DNA of 64,000 bases from Heyndrickxia sp050281185 (GTDB lineage: Bacteria; Bacillota; Bacilli; Bacillales; Bacillaceae_C). The translations under genes were made by a program, and so were the position numbers. The notes under the pieces were generated by a model that saw only the letters and a list, made by a program, of their open reading frames with translations, searched no databases and was not told the origin of the DNA. The stretch's first letter is position 1, and the number at the start of each line of letters is the position of its first letter. The stretch covers positions 399,971 to 463,970 of the forward strand of contig NZ_JBNNWS010000001.1 of assembly GCF_050281185.1 (NCBI RefSeq), in the 5' to 3' direction. This document shows positions 44,452 to 53,680 of the stretch, in pieces.

Positions 44452-45513
44452 TTATTTCGCCTCCTTATTCGGAGCAGCATGTTTATTAGCATTAAATTTA
44501 TGCATTCTTTTCTTAACCGCCTCAGGTGGTTCCACTTTCGGTGCGTCTGGATGAAGCAGCCATGTCGCAGCATAATGTGTTTCCGAAACTTTAAACATTG
44601 GCGGTTCCTTTTCATAATCTATTTTCAACGCATAAGGGTTACGTGGAGCAAATGCATCTCCCTTAGGCGGATTTAACAAGTCCGGAGGTGTTCCTGGTAT
44701 CGCATATAATTCTTCTTCCGTTGCATCGAGACTAGGCATAGAACTGATTAAGCCCCATGTATATGGATGCTTTGGATTGTAAAAAATTTCATCGACCGTT
44801 CCTACTTCAACAATTTTTCCGCCGTACATCACCGCTACACGATCTGCTACATTAGCAACAACACCTAAATCATGCGTAATAAAAATAATGGATGTATCAA
44901 CTTTCTTTTGCAGTTCTTTCATTAAATCAAGTATCTGTCCTTGAATCGTTACATCTAGAGCAGTCGTTGGTTCATCGGCAATTAACACTTTCGGATTACA
45001 AGCTAATGCAATCGCAATAACAACACGTTGTCTCATCCCGCCAGAAAATTGATGTGGATATTGTTTCATCCGAGATTCCGGTTTTGGAATACCTACTAAC
45101 TTTAATAAGTTAATAGCACGCTTTCTTGCTTCTTCTTTTCCAAGATTTTGGTGCTTTAAAAGTGGTTCCATAATTTGTTTTCCGATTGTCATTGTTGGGT
45201 TCAATGATGTCATCGGATCTTGGAAGATCATCGAAATATCTTTCCCACGAATTTTTTGCATTTGTTTTTCTGAAGCTTTTGTAATATCTATTCCATTAAA
45301 AAGAATTTGCCCAGATTTAATTTCTGAATTACTAGTCGGCAATAATCTCATAATAGATTTCGTTGTTACCGATTTTCCTGAACCTGATTCCCCTACAATC
45401 GCTAGTGTTTCCCCCTCATATAAATCAAAGTTAACACCGCGAATGGCTTGTACTTCTCCAGCAAATGTATGAAAGGAAATATTAAGATCCTTCACTTCTA
45501 ACATCTTTTTCAT
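44452..45513 (-). CDS. oppD: Oligopeptide ABC transporter ATPase OppD
   Basis: 353 residues. Walker A is GESGSGKSV, Q-loop MIFQDPMTSLNPTM, signature FSGGMRQRVVIAIAL, Walker B VLIADEPTTALDVTIQ, H-loop ITHDLGVVAN, then the C-terminal NPKHPYTWGLISSMPSL extension of peptide transporters. The ATG at 45513 was chosen because GAGGTG stands 6 nt before it; an in-frame GTG lies inside that site. The tail is long and Lys-rich (KKRMHKFNANKHAAPNKEAK). Confidence 0.94.
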   Translation of the reverse strand: MKKMLEVKDLNISFHTFAGEVQAIRGVNFDLYEGETLAIVGESGSGKSVTTKSIMRLLPTSNSEIKSGQILFNGIDITKASEKQMQKIRGKDISMIFQDPMTSLNPTMTIGKQIMEPLLKHQNLGKEEARKRAINLLKLVGIPKPESRMKQYPHQFSGGMRQRVVIAIALACNPKVLIADEPTTALDVTIQGQILDLMKELQKKVDTSIIFITHDLGVVANVADRVAVMYGGKIVEVGTVDEIFYNPKHPYTWGLISSMPSLDATEEELYAIPGTPPDLLNPPKGDAFAPRNPYALKIDYEKEPPMFKVSETHYAATWLLHPDAPKVEPPEAVKKRMHKFNANKHAAPNKEAK

Positions 45514-45530
45514 GTTCTTCACCTCACTTT

Positions 45531-46553
45531 TTAATCACGCATTTTCGGATCAAATGCATCACGAAGTCCGTCTCCAATTAAATTACATGAAACTAAAATA
45601 ATACAGATAACAAGACAAGGAATAACCATTAAATGAGGTAAAAACTGGAATGTTTTATATCCATCTTCAATTAATGTCCCTAAAGATGCATCTGGCGCTT
45701 GTAAACCAATTCCGATGAAGCTTAGAAATGCTTCAAAAAAGATCGCACTAGGAATCGTAAACATTGTGTTGATAATGATTACCCCTGATAAGTTTGGCAA
45801 TAAATGTTTAAATAAAATCCTAGTATTAGATGCCCCTAAAGTTTTAGAAGCCATGACATACTCTTGACTTTTTAGCTTTAATACCTGTCCACGTACGACG
45901 CGAGCCATCCCAATCCATCCCGTGATAACCATAGCGATGGTAATCGATAGAATTCCCGGTTTCATGATTAATAACATGAGAATAACTACAATTAAATTTG
46001 GTATTCCAGAGATGACCTCTAATATACGTTGCATGATATTGTCCACTTGTCCGCCTTTATATCCAGAAATTAATCCGTATGTTACTCCAATGATCATATC
46101 AATGATCGCTGCTAAAAAGGCGATATATAAGGAAACCCTCGTTCCAAGCCAAACCCTTGAAAATAAATCACGACCAAGTCCATCTGTACCAAACCAATAA
46201 TAATCTTTTATATGCTGTTCTTTATAAACATTGGTTTCCACGCCACCAATTTTTTGGCTTCCATCGAAAATCCCCAATTTCTCTAGCCCAGGAATTCTTG
46301 GAGGAAGATTAGCCCTTGATGTATTTTGAAAAGTTGGGCTGTAATGTGATAGGTGTGGACCAATAATCGCCATTATAATAATCAATACTAAAAGGACTAA
46401 ACTTATAATCGCCCCTTTATTCTTTCTAACCCGAAGCCATGCATCTTTCGCAAAAGAAAGCTGTGGTTTTGATATAACCTCACTTTCACCATGATTCATT
46501 GGAGCGGGTTCAAACTGTTCTTTTGGAATTTTTTCCACAATCTCTGTCATCAT
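45531..46553 (-). CDS. oppC: Oligopeptide ABC permease OppC
   Basis: 340 residues with six helices and a cytoplasmic N-terminal tail (about 1-40). FGTDGLGRDLFSRVWLGTRVSLYIAF is the OppC signature, and VRGQVLKLKSQEYVMASKTLGAS is the EAA loop that contacts the ATPases. The ATG overlaps the oppB stop (ATGA). Confidence 0.94.
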   Translation of the reverse strand: MMTEIVEKIPKEQFEPAPMNHGESEVISKPQLSFAKDAWLRVRKNKGAIISLVLLVLIIIMAIIGPHLSHYSPTFQNTSRANLPPRIPGLEKLGIFDGSQKIGGVETNVYKEQHIKDYYWFGTDGLGRDLFSRVWLGTRVSLYIAFLAAIIDMIIGVTYGLISGYKGGQVDNIMQRILEVISGIPNLIVVILMLLIMKPGILSITIAMVITGWIGMARVVRGQVLKLKSQEYVMASKTLGASNTRILFKHLLPNLSGVIIINTMFTIPSAIFFEAFLSFIGIGLQAPDASLGTLIEDGYKTFQFLPHLMVIPCLVICIILVSCNLIGDGLRDAFDPKMRD

Positions 46554-47479
46554 TTTTTCCCTCCCGCTACACGAATTCTTGGATCAATAATTCCATAAAG
46601 AATATCTACGATTAAAATAATTACTGTTAATAGAAAAGCAAAGAAAATCGTAGTCCCCATAATAATCGGGAAGTCATTAGTTGTTATTGATTTAACAAAC
46701 TGCTCACCAATTCCAGGAATCGCGAAGATTTGTTCAACGACCATCGAACCTGTCATTAAACTTACTGCCATAGGTCCTAATACCGTGATTAACGGAATTA
46801 GTGCATTTCTGACAGCATGTTTAAAAGATATTTCCATTCTTGAATTCCCTTTTGCTTTTGCTAGTGTAATATAATCTGAACTTAGTACCTCGATCAGCTC
46901 TGTCCTCATAAAACGAGCAGCTGTTGCGATAGGGAAAATAGCCAATGCAATGGTAGGCAATATAGATGAGGCAAAACTATCCCATGAGGCAACTGGAAGC
47001 CATTGTAATTTCACCCCAATGATATATTGTAGTAAGGCAGCAAATACGAATGAAGGAATCGATTTTCCTAATACCGCTAGAAAAGTACTTCCATAATCAA
47101 TCCACGTATTTTGAAACATTGCTGCTAGTACTCCTAACAGGATTCCAATAATCGTACCTACAAACATTGCTTGAAATCCTAATTGAAGAGATGGCCCCAT
47201 TCGATTGATTAATAATTTTGTAACTGGCTGATTATCAAATTGAAATGACACGCCTAAGTCACCTTTTAAAATATTCACCATATACTTTCCGTATTGAACC
47301 GGAATTGGGTCATTTAAACCGTATTTTTCTTCCAGAATGATTTTCTGTTCATCAGATAACTTCTCTTCCGCTCGAAACGGCGTACCAGGCAAAAATTTCA
47401 TCAAGAAAAAGGTAAATGATGAAATAATAAATAACGTGATAATTAAATACATTATCCGTTTTGAAATATATTTCGCCAT
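46550..47479 (-). CDS. oppB: Oligopeptide ABC permease OppB
   Basis: 309 residues, six helices. The start MAKYISKRIMYLIITLFIISSFTFFLMKFLPGTPF and the loop RTELIEVLSSDYITLAKAKGNS (EAA motif) are typical, and the end is DPRIRV. GGAGG precedes the ATG. It lies 125 bp after oppA, with a hairpin between them. Confidence 0.94.
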   Translation of the reverse strand: MAKYISKRIMYLIITLFIISSFTFFLMKFLPGTPFRAEEKLSDEQKIILEEKYGLNDPIPVQYGKYMVNILKGDLGVSFQFDNQPVTKLLINRMGPSLQLGFQAMFVGTIIGILLGVLAAMFQNTWIDYGSTFLAVLGKSIPSFVFAALLQYIIGVKLQWLPVASWDSFASSILPTIALAIFPIATAARFMRTELIEVLSSDYITLAKAKGNSRMEISFKHAVRNALIPLITVLGPMAVSLMTGSMVVEQIFAIPGIGEQFVKSITTNDFPIIMGTTIFFAFLLTVIILIVDILYGIIDPRIRVAGGKK

Positions 47480-47540
47480 TCAATCCGCCTCCTAATCACA
47501 AATAATTTTAAATTTTCTACCATAATGTATAAAAGGAGAA

Positions 47541-47581
47541 AGAGAGTATTCTTATTTAAAAAATACTCTCTTTTTTTGGTA
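47541..47581 (-). terminator. Hairpin between oppA and oppB
   Basis: AGAGAGTATT and AATACTCTCT with a 21-base loop, T-rich on both sides. Likely a partial terminator or 3'-end stabiliser that keeps oppA mRNA more abundant than oppBCDF. Confidence 0.75.
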
Positions 47582-47604
47582 GACTATCTTTTTATTGAAT
47601 GACC

Positions 47605-49275
47605 TTATTTTTGAATATAAGTGTTTTTCAATGTATAGTCAGGCCCAAATAAATGCTCTTCAAAATTTTTCACGTAAGGTTTTGTTAAAGTTAAGTGACC
47701 TCTTTGATAAATTGGCGCAATAACTGCATCTTCTTGAATTAAAATCTTTTCAGCCTCTAATTCTGCTGCCCAATGTTTTGCAGGGTCATTTGCATATTTC
47801 ACTTTTGCATCATCGATCAATTGGTCATATTTTTTATTGGAGTAGCCAGTTTTATTGTTACCGCCATTAGTAACAAATAGATCAAGGTATGTCATTGCAT
47901 CTAGGTAATCTGCTCCCCAACCAGCCATTTGAATATCATAATCTTGTTTGTCTTGTTTTTGAAGACGGATTTTAAATGGAACATTTGTTAAATTTAAAGT
48001 CAAACCAGGTAAATTTCTTTTCAATTGATCTTGGAAGAATTCACTTGACTTTTTCGCATTTTCAGTATCATCACTTAATAATTCAAGAGTTAAGCTTTTC
48101 ACACCTAATTCTTTTAATCCTTTTTCCCAATACTCTTTTGCTTTTGCTGGATCATAAGTTAGTAAGTCTCCACTTACATCACGGAAATCCTTTCCGCTAG
48201 CAGGATCTTTTGCAACACCCTTTGGAACTAAACCATTGCTTGGGAATGATCCATTAGCTAAAACTGTGTCAGTATAAGCTTTTTTGTCAAAGGCCATTGC
48301 AAGTCCTTTACGAATATTTTCATTCGCTAAAGGAGTTTTCTTTCCATCACGCACTTGGTTAAATTTCAAATACCAAGAGCTTGATTCAGTGCTTTTCACT
48401 GCATCTTTATCATTTTGATATTGTTTTGCATATTCAGCACTTAAACGTGCTGTTTGGTCAACTTTACCAGTTTGGTATAAGTTAAGCGCTGTATTTGGTG
48501 TTTTTGCCACTTGTACATTTACTTCGTTTAATTTCACATTCGCTTTATCATAATAATTATCATTTTTCACATATTTCCAAGTTAAGCCTGTTCCATCCCA
48601 ATTTGTTAATTTAAATGGACCATTTGCTAACATGTTGTCACTATTTGTTCCGAATTTATCGCCTTTTTCTTTCACGAATTTTTCGTTAAGCGGAAGAAAA
48701 GTACCAAATGCTAATAAAGAATCAAGATACGGAACAGGATGTTCTAATGTTACTTCTAATGTGTAATCATCAACTGCTTTTGCACCTAGATCTTCAGGTT
48801 TTGCTTTTCCATTCATGATTGCGGTTGCATTTTTGATTACATCTGAAAACATGTAAGCATATTGTGCACCAGTTTTAGGATCTACAGCTCTTTGCCAAGA
48901 GAAAACAAAGTCTTTCGCTGTTACAGGGTCACCATTAGACCATTTTGCATCCTTCCGTAATTTAAATGTATATACAATACCATCTTTACTTACATCTGGT
49001 TGTCCATCTGCAATTGCAGGAACAGGTACATCTTTATCATTTAATGTATAAAGACCTTCCATAGTTTGTCCAAATACAATGAAGCTTGCAGAATCTGTTG
49101 CTAAAGTTGGATCTCCAGTTGGAATTTCCGCAGTTTCGAGCATATTAAAAACTTGTTCGTTTTTAGCATTGCCTTTGCTTGAAGCTCCTTTATCAGTGCT
49201 TGTACCACAAGCAGATAGGGCTAATGAAAGCGATAAGGCAATTGCAGTAAATAGATAAAATTTCGACTTTTTCAT
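47605..49275 (-). CDS. oppA: Oligopeptide-binding lipoprotein OppA
   Basis: 556 residues. The lipoprotein signal MKKSKFYLFTAIALSLSLAL ends in the lipobox SAC (Cys at about 23). The SBP_bac_5 fold follows: FNMLETAEIPTGDPTLATDSASF, YTFKLRKDAKWSNGDPVTAKDFVFSWQRAVDP and WGADYLDAMTYLDLFVTNGGNN. The ATG at 49275 was chosen because of this signal and AAGGGTGG just upstream; the frame is open for 54 further codons without either. First gene of oppABCDF. Confidence 0.95.
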   Translation of the reverse strand: MKKSKFYLFTAIALSLSLALSACGTSTDKGASSKGNAKNEQVFNMLETAEIPTGDPTLATDSASFIVFGQTMEGLYTLNDKDVPVPAIADGQPDVSKDGIVYTFKLRKDAKWSNGDPVTAKDFVFSWQRAVDPKTGAQYAYMFSDVIKNATAIMNGKAKPEDLGAKAVDDYTLEVTLEHPVPYLDSLLAFGTFLPLNEKFVKEKGDKFGTNSDNMLANGPFKLTNWDGTGLTWKYVKNDNYYDKANVKLNEVNVQVAKTPNTALNLYQTGKVDQTARLSAEYAKQYQNDKDAVKSTESSSWYLKFNQVRDGKKTPLANENIRKGLAMAFDKKAYTDTVLANGSFPSNGLVPKGVAKDPASGKDFRDVSGDLLTYDPAKAKEYWEKGLKELGVKSLTLELLSDDTENAKKSSEFFQDQLKRNLPGLTLNLTNVPFKIRLQKQDKQDYDIQMAGWGADYLDAMTYLDLFVTNGGNNKTGYSNKKYDQLIDDAKVKYANDPAKHWAAELEAEKILIQEDAVIAPIYQRGHLTLTKPYVKNFEEHLFGPDYTLKNTYIQK

Positions 49276-49612
49276 ATACTTACCACCCTTATTTTTTTTT
49301 AGAAAAAGAATTTTTAGAAAAGCTTTTCTTTTAACATTATAATAATATTTTTTTAATTTGTACATTATTTTAATAAACCATTTTTTTCTTATTAATGACT
49401 TAATTTTGGACAAAATTACATTATTTCTCTGTTTCACACTATTCTGAAATAGGTATTGATTCTAAAATAACCATAAATTATAATATATTAAAATAATTTC
49501 TAACTTGCATAAAAATATCCACGAATAATATTATTCGCAATAAACTAAAACTATTTATTTATGTTTTAAACTGCTATATAATTTTTCTTACATGTTTATA
49601 GGGGCTGATGAT
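49276..49612. other. Upstream region of oppA, with a possible CodY box
   Basis: Very A+T-rich, with no gene. AATTTTTAGAAAAGC (49309-49323) is three mismatches from the CodY consensus AATTTTCWGAAAATT and lies in the expected oppA leader; peptide permeases are frequent CodY targets. AGAAAAGCTTTTCT (49316-49329) is a perfect palindrome. A TATAAT is visible on the minus strand near 49340 without a good -35. Confidence 0.4.
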
Positions 49613-49948
49613 ATGTTTAAGAAATATACAATATGGTTTATTGCTTCCCAAATATTTGTTTTTTTATTATCGTTTATTGTTTATCACTCCATTGATCTTT
49701 TATCATATATTAATGTTTCTTTTGTAGTAGGTTTTCTTTTACTATTGCTATCCTTAACAGGGTATATTATTAATCGAGGATTTTTCGATATCGTTTTTTC
49801 TAGTTTTCAGAACATTTTTAGCCGTATGACTGATAGCGACCGACGGAAATTATCAGAGTTGATTCCTTTGAAGTATCACTTACCCTTTTTTACAGCAATT
49901 TTTATGTTGTTGGTCATGTTTTGCGCGTTGCTTGGTTATTATTTTTAA
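49613..49948 (+). CDS. Small membrane protein, DUF3899-like
   Basis: 111 residues with three hydrophobic segments: about 6-24 (TIWFIASQIFVFLLSFIVYH), 31-53 (INVSFVVGFLLLLLSLTGYII) and 90-110. A basic loop lies between the second and third (FQNIFSRMTDSDRRKLSELIPLK). Layout and position beside opp fit DUF3899 proteins of Bacillaceae, but the assignment is by appearance. ATG 49613 follows AGGGGCTGATG. Divergent from oppA, convergent with mntH. Confidence 0.65.
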   Translation: MFKKYTIWFIASQIFVFLLSFIVYHSIDLLSYINVSFVVGFLLLLLSLTGYIINRGFFDIVFSSFQNIFSRMTDSDRRKLSELIPLKYHLPFFTAIFMLLVMFCALLGYYF

Positions 49949-49989
49949 CGTTGAAATAGATTGTCCTAAAACACTTCTAAAACAAAAAA

Positions 49990-50023
49990 CTCATCCGAAG
50001 ATAAACTTCGGATGAGCTTTTTT
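49990..50023. terminator. Bidirectional terminator before mntH end
   Basis: CTCATCCGAAG, 5 bases, CTTCGGATGAG, with T runs on both sides. Serves both the small membrane gene and mntH. Confidence 0.94.
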
Positions 50024-50058
50024 CTTTTTTCATATCAATTTGTTCGCAATTTAAATTA

Positions 50059-51417
50059 TTAACCTAATTCATGACCTGTAACAATAATATAACCGACCAA
50101 GAAAACATTTAATACGATGATGACACCTGTACAAATCCATGCTAGAACTTTTATCCACGTGCGATTTGCAAACTCTCCCATTTTCTTTTTGTCACTTGTA
50201 AATACTACAAGCGGAACGACCGCAAATGGAAGCTGCAAGCTTAGTATAACCTGACTCCATAAAAGCAGTTCACCTGTTCCTCTTGAACCTGCTATCCAAG
50301 TAACAATAAATGCTGGTACAACGGCAATTAATCGAGTAATGAGACGGCGAAGCCATGGCGCTATTCTTAAGTTCATAAATCCTTCCATAACGATTTGCCC
50401 TGCCAAAGTTCCAGTAATCGTAGAGTTTTGACCAGAAGCAAGTAACGCAACAGCAAATAATGTACTTGCAATCCCTACGCCTACAGTCGGGCTTAACATC
50501 TCATAAGCACCTTCAATTTCAGATACATCCAAACCTGTACCATGAAAGGCAGCCGCACCGAGAATTAATATGGCGGAGTTAATTAGGAATGCAACAGTTA
50601 ATGAAAGAGCTGAATCCCATAAAGAAAATTTAAGTGCCTCTTTCTTTCCTTTCTTATCTCTCTTATATTGCCGCGTTTGTACGATGGATGAGTGTAAATA
50701 TAGATTATGCGGCATAACAGTTGCCCCTAAAATACCTAAAGAAATAAACAACATTTCTGGATTTGTTACAATTTCAGCCTTAGGAACATAGCCTCCTAAT
50801 AAAGCCGATATTTCCGGTTTGGAAACAATTACTTCAAAGGCAAAAACAACAAAAATTGTCGTCATCAATACGATTACTATCGATTCGATAATTCTGAATC
50901 CTTTTTGTTGAAGTACTAACAACAGCAGTACATCAAGGGTTGTAATTAAGATTCCGAGTAATAACGGAATACCAAATAATAAGTTCAATGCGATAGCCGA
51001 TCCAATGACCTCTGCCAAATCAGTGGCAATGATAGCAAGTTCGGATAAAATCCAAAGGCAAAATGCTGTTTTCTTCCCTGTTGCATCTCTTGTGGCTTGT
51101 GCCAGATCTCTCCCTGTCACAACTCCAAGTTTTGCTGATAAAGCTTGAAGCAAAATAGCTATTAAATTGGAAATTAAAATAACAGACAATAACGTATAAC
51201 CGAAACGTGCGCCACCAGCAATGGAAGTAGCCCAGTTACCCGGATCAACATAACCAACAGCAACCAATGATCCTGGTCCGACGAAAGCAAGAAATTTCCG
51301 CCAAGTGCTTGCATTGTTTGGAATTTTAACGGTGTTATTCACTTCTTCCAAACTCACATTTGAACTTGGCCTTAGCCATCCACGAGCTTCATTTGTTCGT
51401 TCAACTTGAGTATTCAT
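50059..51417 (-). CDS. mntH: Nramp family Mn2+ transporter MntH
   Basis: 452 residues, about 11 helices. The metal-binding signature YVDPGNWATSIAGGARFGY (the DPGN motif, helix 1) and the helix-6 MPHN motif (ATVMPHNLYLHSS) are intact. It imports Mn2+ (also Fe2+ or Cd2+) with protons. The ATG at 51417 follows AGGAGG; six codons further up the frame is open without a site. The promoter carries MntR-like boxes. Confidence 0.95.
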   Translation of the reverse strand: MNTQVERTNEARGWLRPSSNVSLEEVNNTVKIPNNASTWRKFLAFVGPGSLVAVGYVDPGNWATSIAGGARFGYTLLSVILISNLIAILLQALSAKLGVVTGRDLAQATRDATGKKTAFCLWILSELAIIATDLAEVIGSAIALNLLFGIPLLLGILITTLDVLLLLVLQQKGFRIIESIVIVLMTTIFVVFAFEVIVSKPEISALLGGYVPKAEIVTNPEMLFISLGILGATVMPHNLYLHSSIVQTRQYKRDKKGKKEALKFSLWDSALSLTVAFLINSAILILGAAAFHGTGLDVSEIEGAYEMLSPTVGVGIASTLFAVALLASGQNSTITGTLAGQIVMEGFMNLRIAPWLRRLITRLIAVVPAFIVTWIAGSRGTGELLLWSQVILSLQLPFAVVPLVVFTSDKKKMGEFANRTWIKVLAWICTGVIIVLNVFLVGYIIVTGHELG

Positions 51418-51453
51418 AATAAAGCCTCCTAACAATTGTACAAGAGAAATTTA

Positions 51454-51470
51454 TTTTCCTTAGTGCAAAA
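51454..51470 (-). promoter_or_regulatory. MntR operator in the mntH leader
   Basis: On the minus strand it reads TTTTGCACTAAGGAAAA, close to the Bacillus MntR box (TTTGCCTTAAGGAAA type). It lies about 40 bp before the start, downstream of the -10 box. Confidence 0.72.
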
Positions 51471-51508
51471 AATGAGTTAAAAAAAGTAAATGTTATTTGT
51501 ATGTAATG

Positions 51509-51537
51509 ATAATATCACGGTTTTTTTTCCTTGTAAA
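51509..51537 (-). promoter_or_regulatory. mntH promoter with a second MntR-like box
   Basis: Minus strand: TTTACA (51532-51537), 17 bp, TATTAT (51509-51514). TTTACAAGGAAAAA overlaps the -35 box and resembles the downstream MntR box, so two sites flank the start point. Confidence 0.6.
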
Positions 51538-51539
51538 CA

Positions 51540-51873
51540 ACTTTTTCCTTTATACAACTTTTTAACAATAAGTAAAAATACTACCCAATATATTGCAGTA
51601 TCTGAAAGATCAAAAATGTTCAATAGGTATCTAACAATCGGTTTTTAACATTATATTTTGCCTGTTGATAAAAGGTGTTTGTCTTCAATAAATTGTTGAT
51701 ATTACATCAACAGTTTATTACTAATTCACCTCAAAAATGTTCAAATGATGTACTAAGCGTTAAGATTTTTTCTAATCTTTTAATGTAATGATCTTATGAA
51801 AAAATATTCGAACAAGCGAGAACTGTCCCAATGATTTTCGTTTTTGACTTAAGAATGATCTATGTCCCCTCAT
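51540..51873. other. Non-coding gap upstream of mntH with a perfect dyad
   Basis: No gene on either strand. TGTTGAT, ATTAC, ATCAACA (51694-51712) is a perfect 7-bp dyad of operator form, and another TGTTGAT stands 30 bp to the left. Both neighbours read away from or end at it, so its target is unclear. Confidence 0.4.
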
Positions 51874-51914
51874 AAAAAATTAGAGTGCAAAATCCAGATG
51901 GATTTCACACCCTA
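51874..51914 (-). terminator. Terminator of the PTS operon
   Basis: AG.GTG..AAATCCA pairs with TGGATTT..CAC.CT, then a T run on the minus strand, 10 bp after the EIICB stop. Confidence 0.82.
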
Positions 51915-51924
51915 AAGAAAATGA

Positions 51925-53379
51925 TTAATTATTGTTCCTTATTTTCTCAACTTCATCTGCTACGAACTGTACTGATGTTCCGACAATGACTTGAATACTG
52001 TTTGGTCCAACAATTTTAATTCCTGGTACACCTGTGGATTTAATTTTATTTTGATCGACTGCCTTCATATCTTTCACTTCTACTCTTAAACGAGTAATAC
52101 AGTTATCAACAGAAGTCACATTCGCGTCTCCGCCTAATCCTTCATAGATTTTAGCTGCCATTCTAGCAAATTTACTTTTTCCATCAATAGCATTTTCCGC
52201 TCCACCCGCATCCAACTCATCATCATCTCCCCTACCAGGAGTAGCCAAATTAAATTTCACAATAATAAATCGGAATAAGAAGTAGTAAATAACCGCAAAC
52301 ACAAGTCCTTGAACAATTAACATATATGGTTTATTTGCGATTGGTATTTTTAAACTTAAGAAAAAGTCAATGAATCCAGCACTAAAGCCAAAGCCAGCGG
52401 TCCAGTGGAATAGAGCTGCAATTGTTAACGAGAGACCTGTCAAGAATGCGTGCACTAAATATAGTGCTGGTGCCGCAAACATGAAAGCAAATTCTATTGG
52501 TTCAGTTACCCCTGTAAAAAATGCCGCGAAACCGGCAGCCAACATCAATGCTGCAACTTGTTTTTTCTGCTTTGTTTTTGCCGTATGATACATTGCAAGC
52601 GCCGCAGCTGGCAAACCAAACATCATCACTGGGAAGAATCCAGCCTGATACATCCCCGTAATTCCTTTTGTCCCTTTACTTGCCCAGAAATTACGTATAT
52701 CATCGATTCCAGCAACATCAAACCAGAATACAGAGTTTAATGCATGGTGCAATCCGGTTGGAATTAATAAACGATTAAAGAAGCCATAAATTCCTGCCCC
52801 TACCGGTCCTAATTTACTAATTGCTTCACCAAAAGAAACTAATCCGGTATACACTACAGGCCAAACAAAGAACAGAATAACAGATACGACTATCATCGAA
52901 ACCGCTGTCATAATTGGAACGAGTCGTTTTCCACTAAAGAAGGCTAATGCATCTGGCAATTGAACCTTACTGAATCGATTGTACATATTCGATGCAACTA
53001 GACCGGATATAATACCAATGAAGGCATTCCCAATTTTTTCAAATGCAGGACTAACCGCTTCTACATCAATCCCCTTTAGCATTGCCACAGTATCAGTTGA
53101 TAATAATGTAGTGACAACCAAATATGCTACTAACCCACTTAAGGCTGCTGCACCATCTTTCACTTTTGACATACCAAATGCTAACCCAACTGCAAATAAG
53201 ACAGGTAAATTATCTAAAATAGATTTTCCCGCACTTATGAAAAAGGCTGCAACTGGATTGCCTCCGCCCCAGCCTTCATGGTCTATCCAATAACCAATCC
53301 CCATCAAAATCGCTGCGGCTGGTAATACCGCTACTGGGAGCATTAGAGATTTACCCATTCTTTGAAGATATTTCATCAT
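51925..53379 (-). CDS. PTS EIICB, N-acetylglucosamine type
   Basis: 484 residues. EIIC (about 1-380): MKYLQRMGKSLMLPVAVLPAAAILMGIGYWID, LLIPTGLHHALNSVFWF and FFTGVTEPIEFAFMF are typical of the glucose/GlcNAc family, and the closest appearance is the NagE/NagP GlcNAc group. EIIB (about 405-484): phospho-Cys427 in DNCITRLRVEVKD. No EIIA is attached; it is supplied by the separate gene at 54699. Of three adjacent ATGs the one at 53379 is best spaced from GGGGGGA. Substrate (GlcNAc versus glucose or glucosamine) is inferred. Confidence 0.9.
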   Translation of the reverse strand: MMKYLQRMGKSLMLPVAVLPAAAILMGIGYWIDHEGWGGGNPVAAFFISAGKSILDNLPVLFAVGLAFGMSKVKDGAAALSGLVAYLVVTTLLSTDTVAMLKGIDVEAVSPAFEKIGNAFIGIISGLVASNMYNRFSKVQLPDALAFFSGKRLVPIMTAVSMIVVSVILFFVWPVVYTGLVSFGEAISKLGPVGAGIYGFFNRLLIPTGLHHALNSVFWFDVAGIDDIRNFWASKGTKGITGMYQAGFFPVMMFGLPAAALAMYHTAKTKQKKQVAALMLAAGFAAFFTGVTEPIEFAFMFAAPALYLVHAFLTGLSLTIAALFHWTAGFGFSAGFIDFFLSLKIPIANKPYMLIVQGLVFAVIYYFLFRFIIVKFNLATPGRGDDDELDAGGAENAIDGKSKFARMAAKIYEGLGGDANVTSVDNCITRLRVEVKDMKAVDQNKIKSTGVPGIKIVGPNSIQVIVGTSVQFVADEVEKIRNNN

Positions 53380-53680
53380 TATAAACATTCCCCCCTATTA
53401 AACTTCCGAATAAAATTCATAATTTTCGGAATATTAAACTTACAACTCCACCTTGATTTCTGTTCTTTTGTAATTAATATCCAATTTCTCTTGGGGTTAT
53501 CTGTCTAATCGTCAACCCCATAATACTGTAGCATTAAATAATGAGGAAAAATAAAATAGCAACACTAATAAAAACTATTACCAAAACACTTCTTTCACAT
53601 ATACCGCGGAAAGCTTGACTACAACTACATATACTTACAATTTCCCTTTGTTAGTCTCTCACCCCCTTTAAGTGTTACAA
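53380..53680. other. Spacer between antiterminator and EIICB genes, two hairpins
   Basis: TGGGGTT (53492-53498) and AACCCCA (53514-53520) form one hairpin. TTCCGAA (53404-53410) and TTCGGAA (53425-53431), with inner AAATT/AATTT, form another directly before the EIICB ribosome site, which it could mask. No RAT (CAGGCA) is present here. No gene. Confidence 0.5.
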
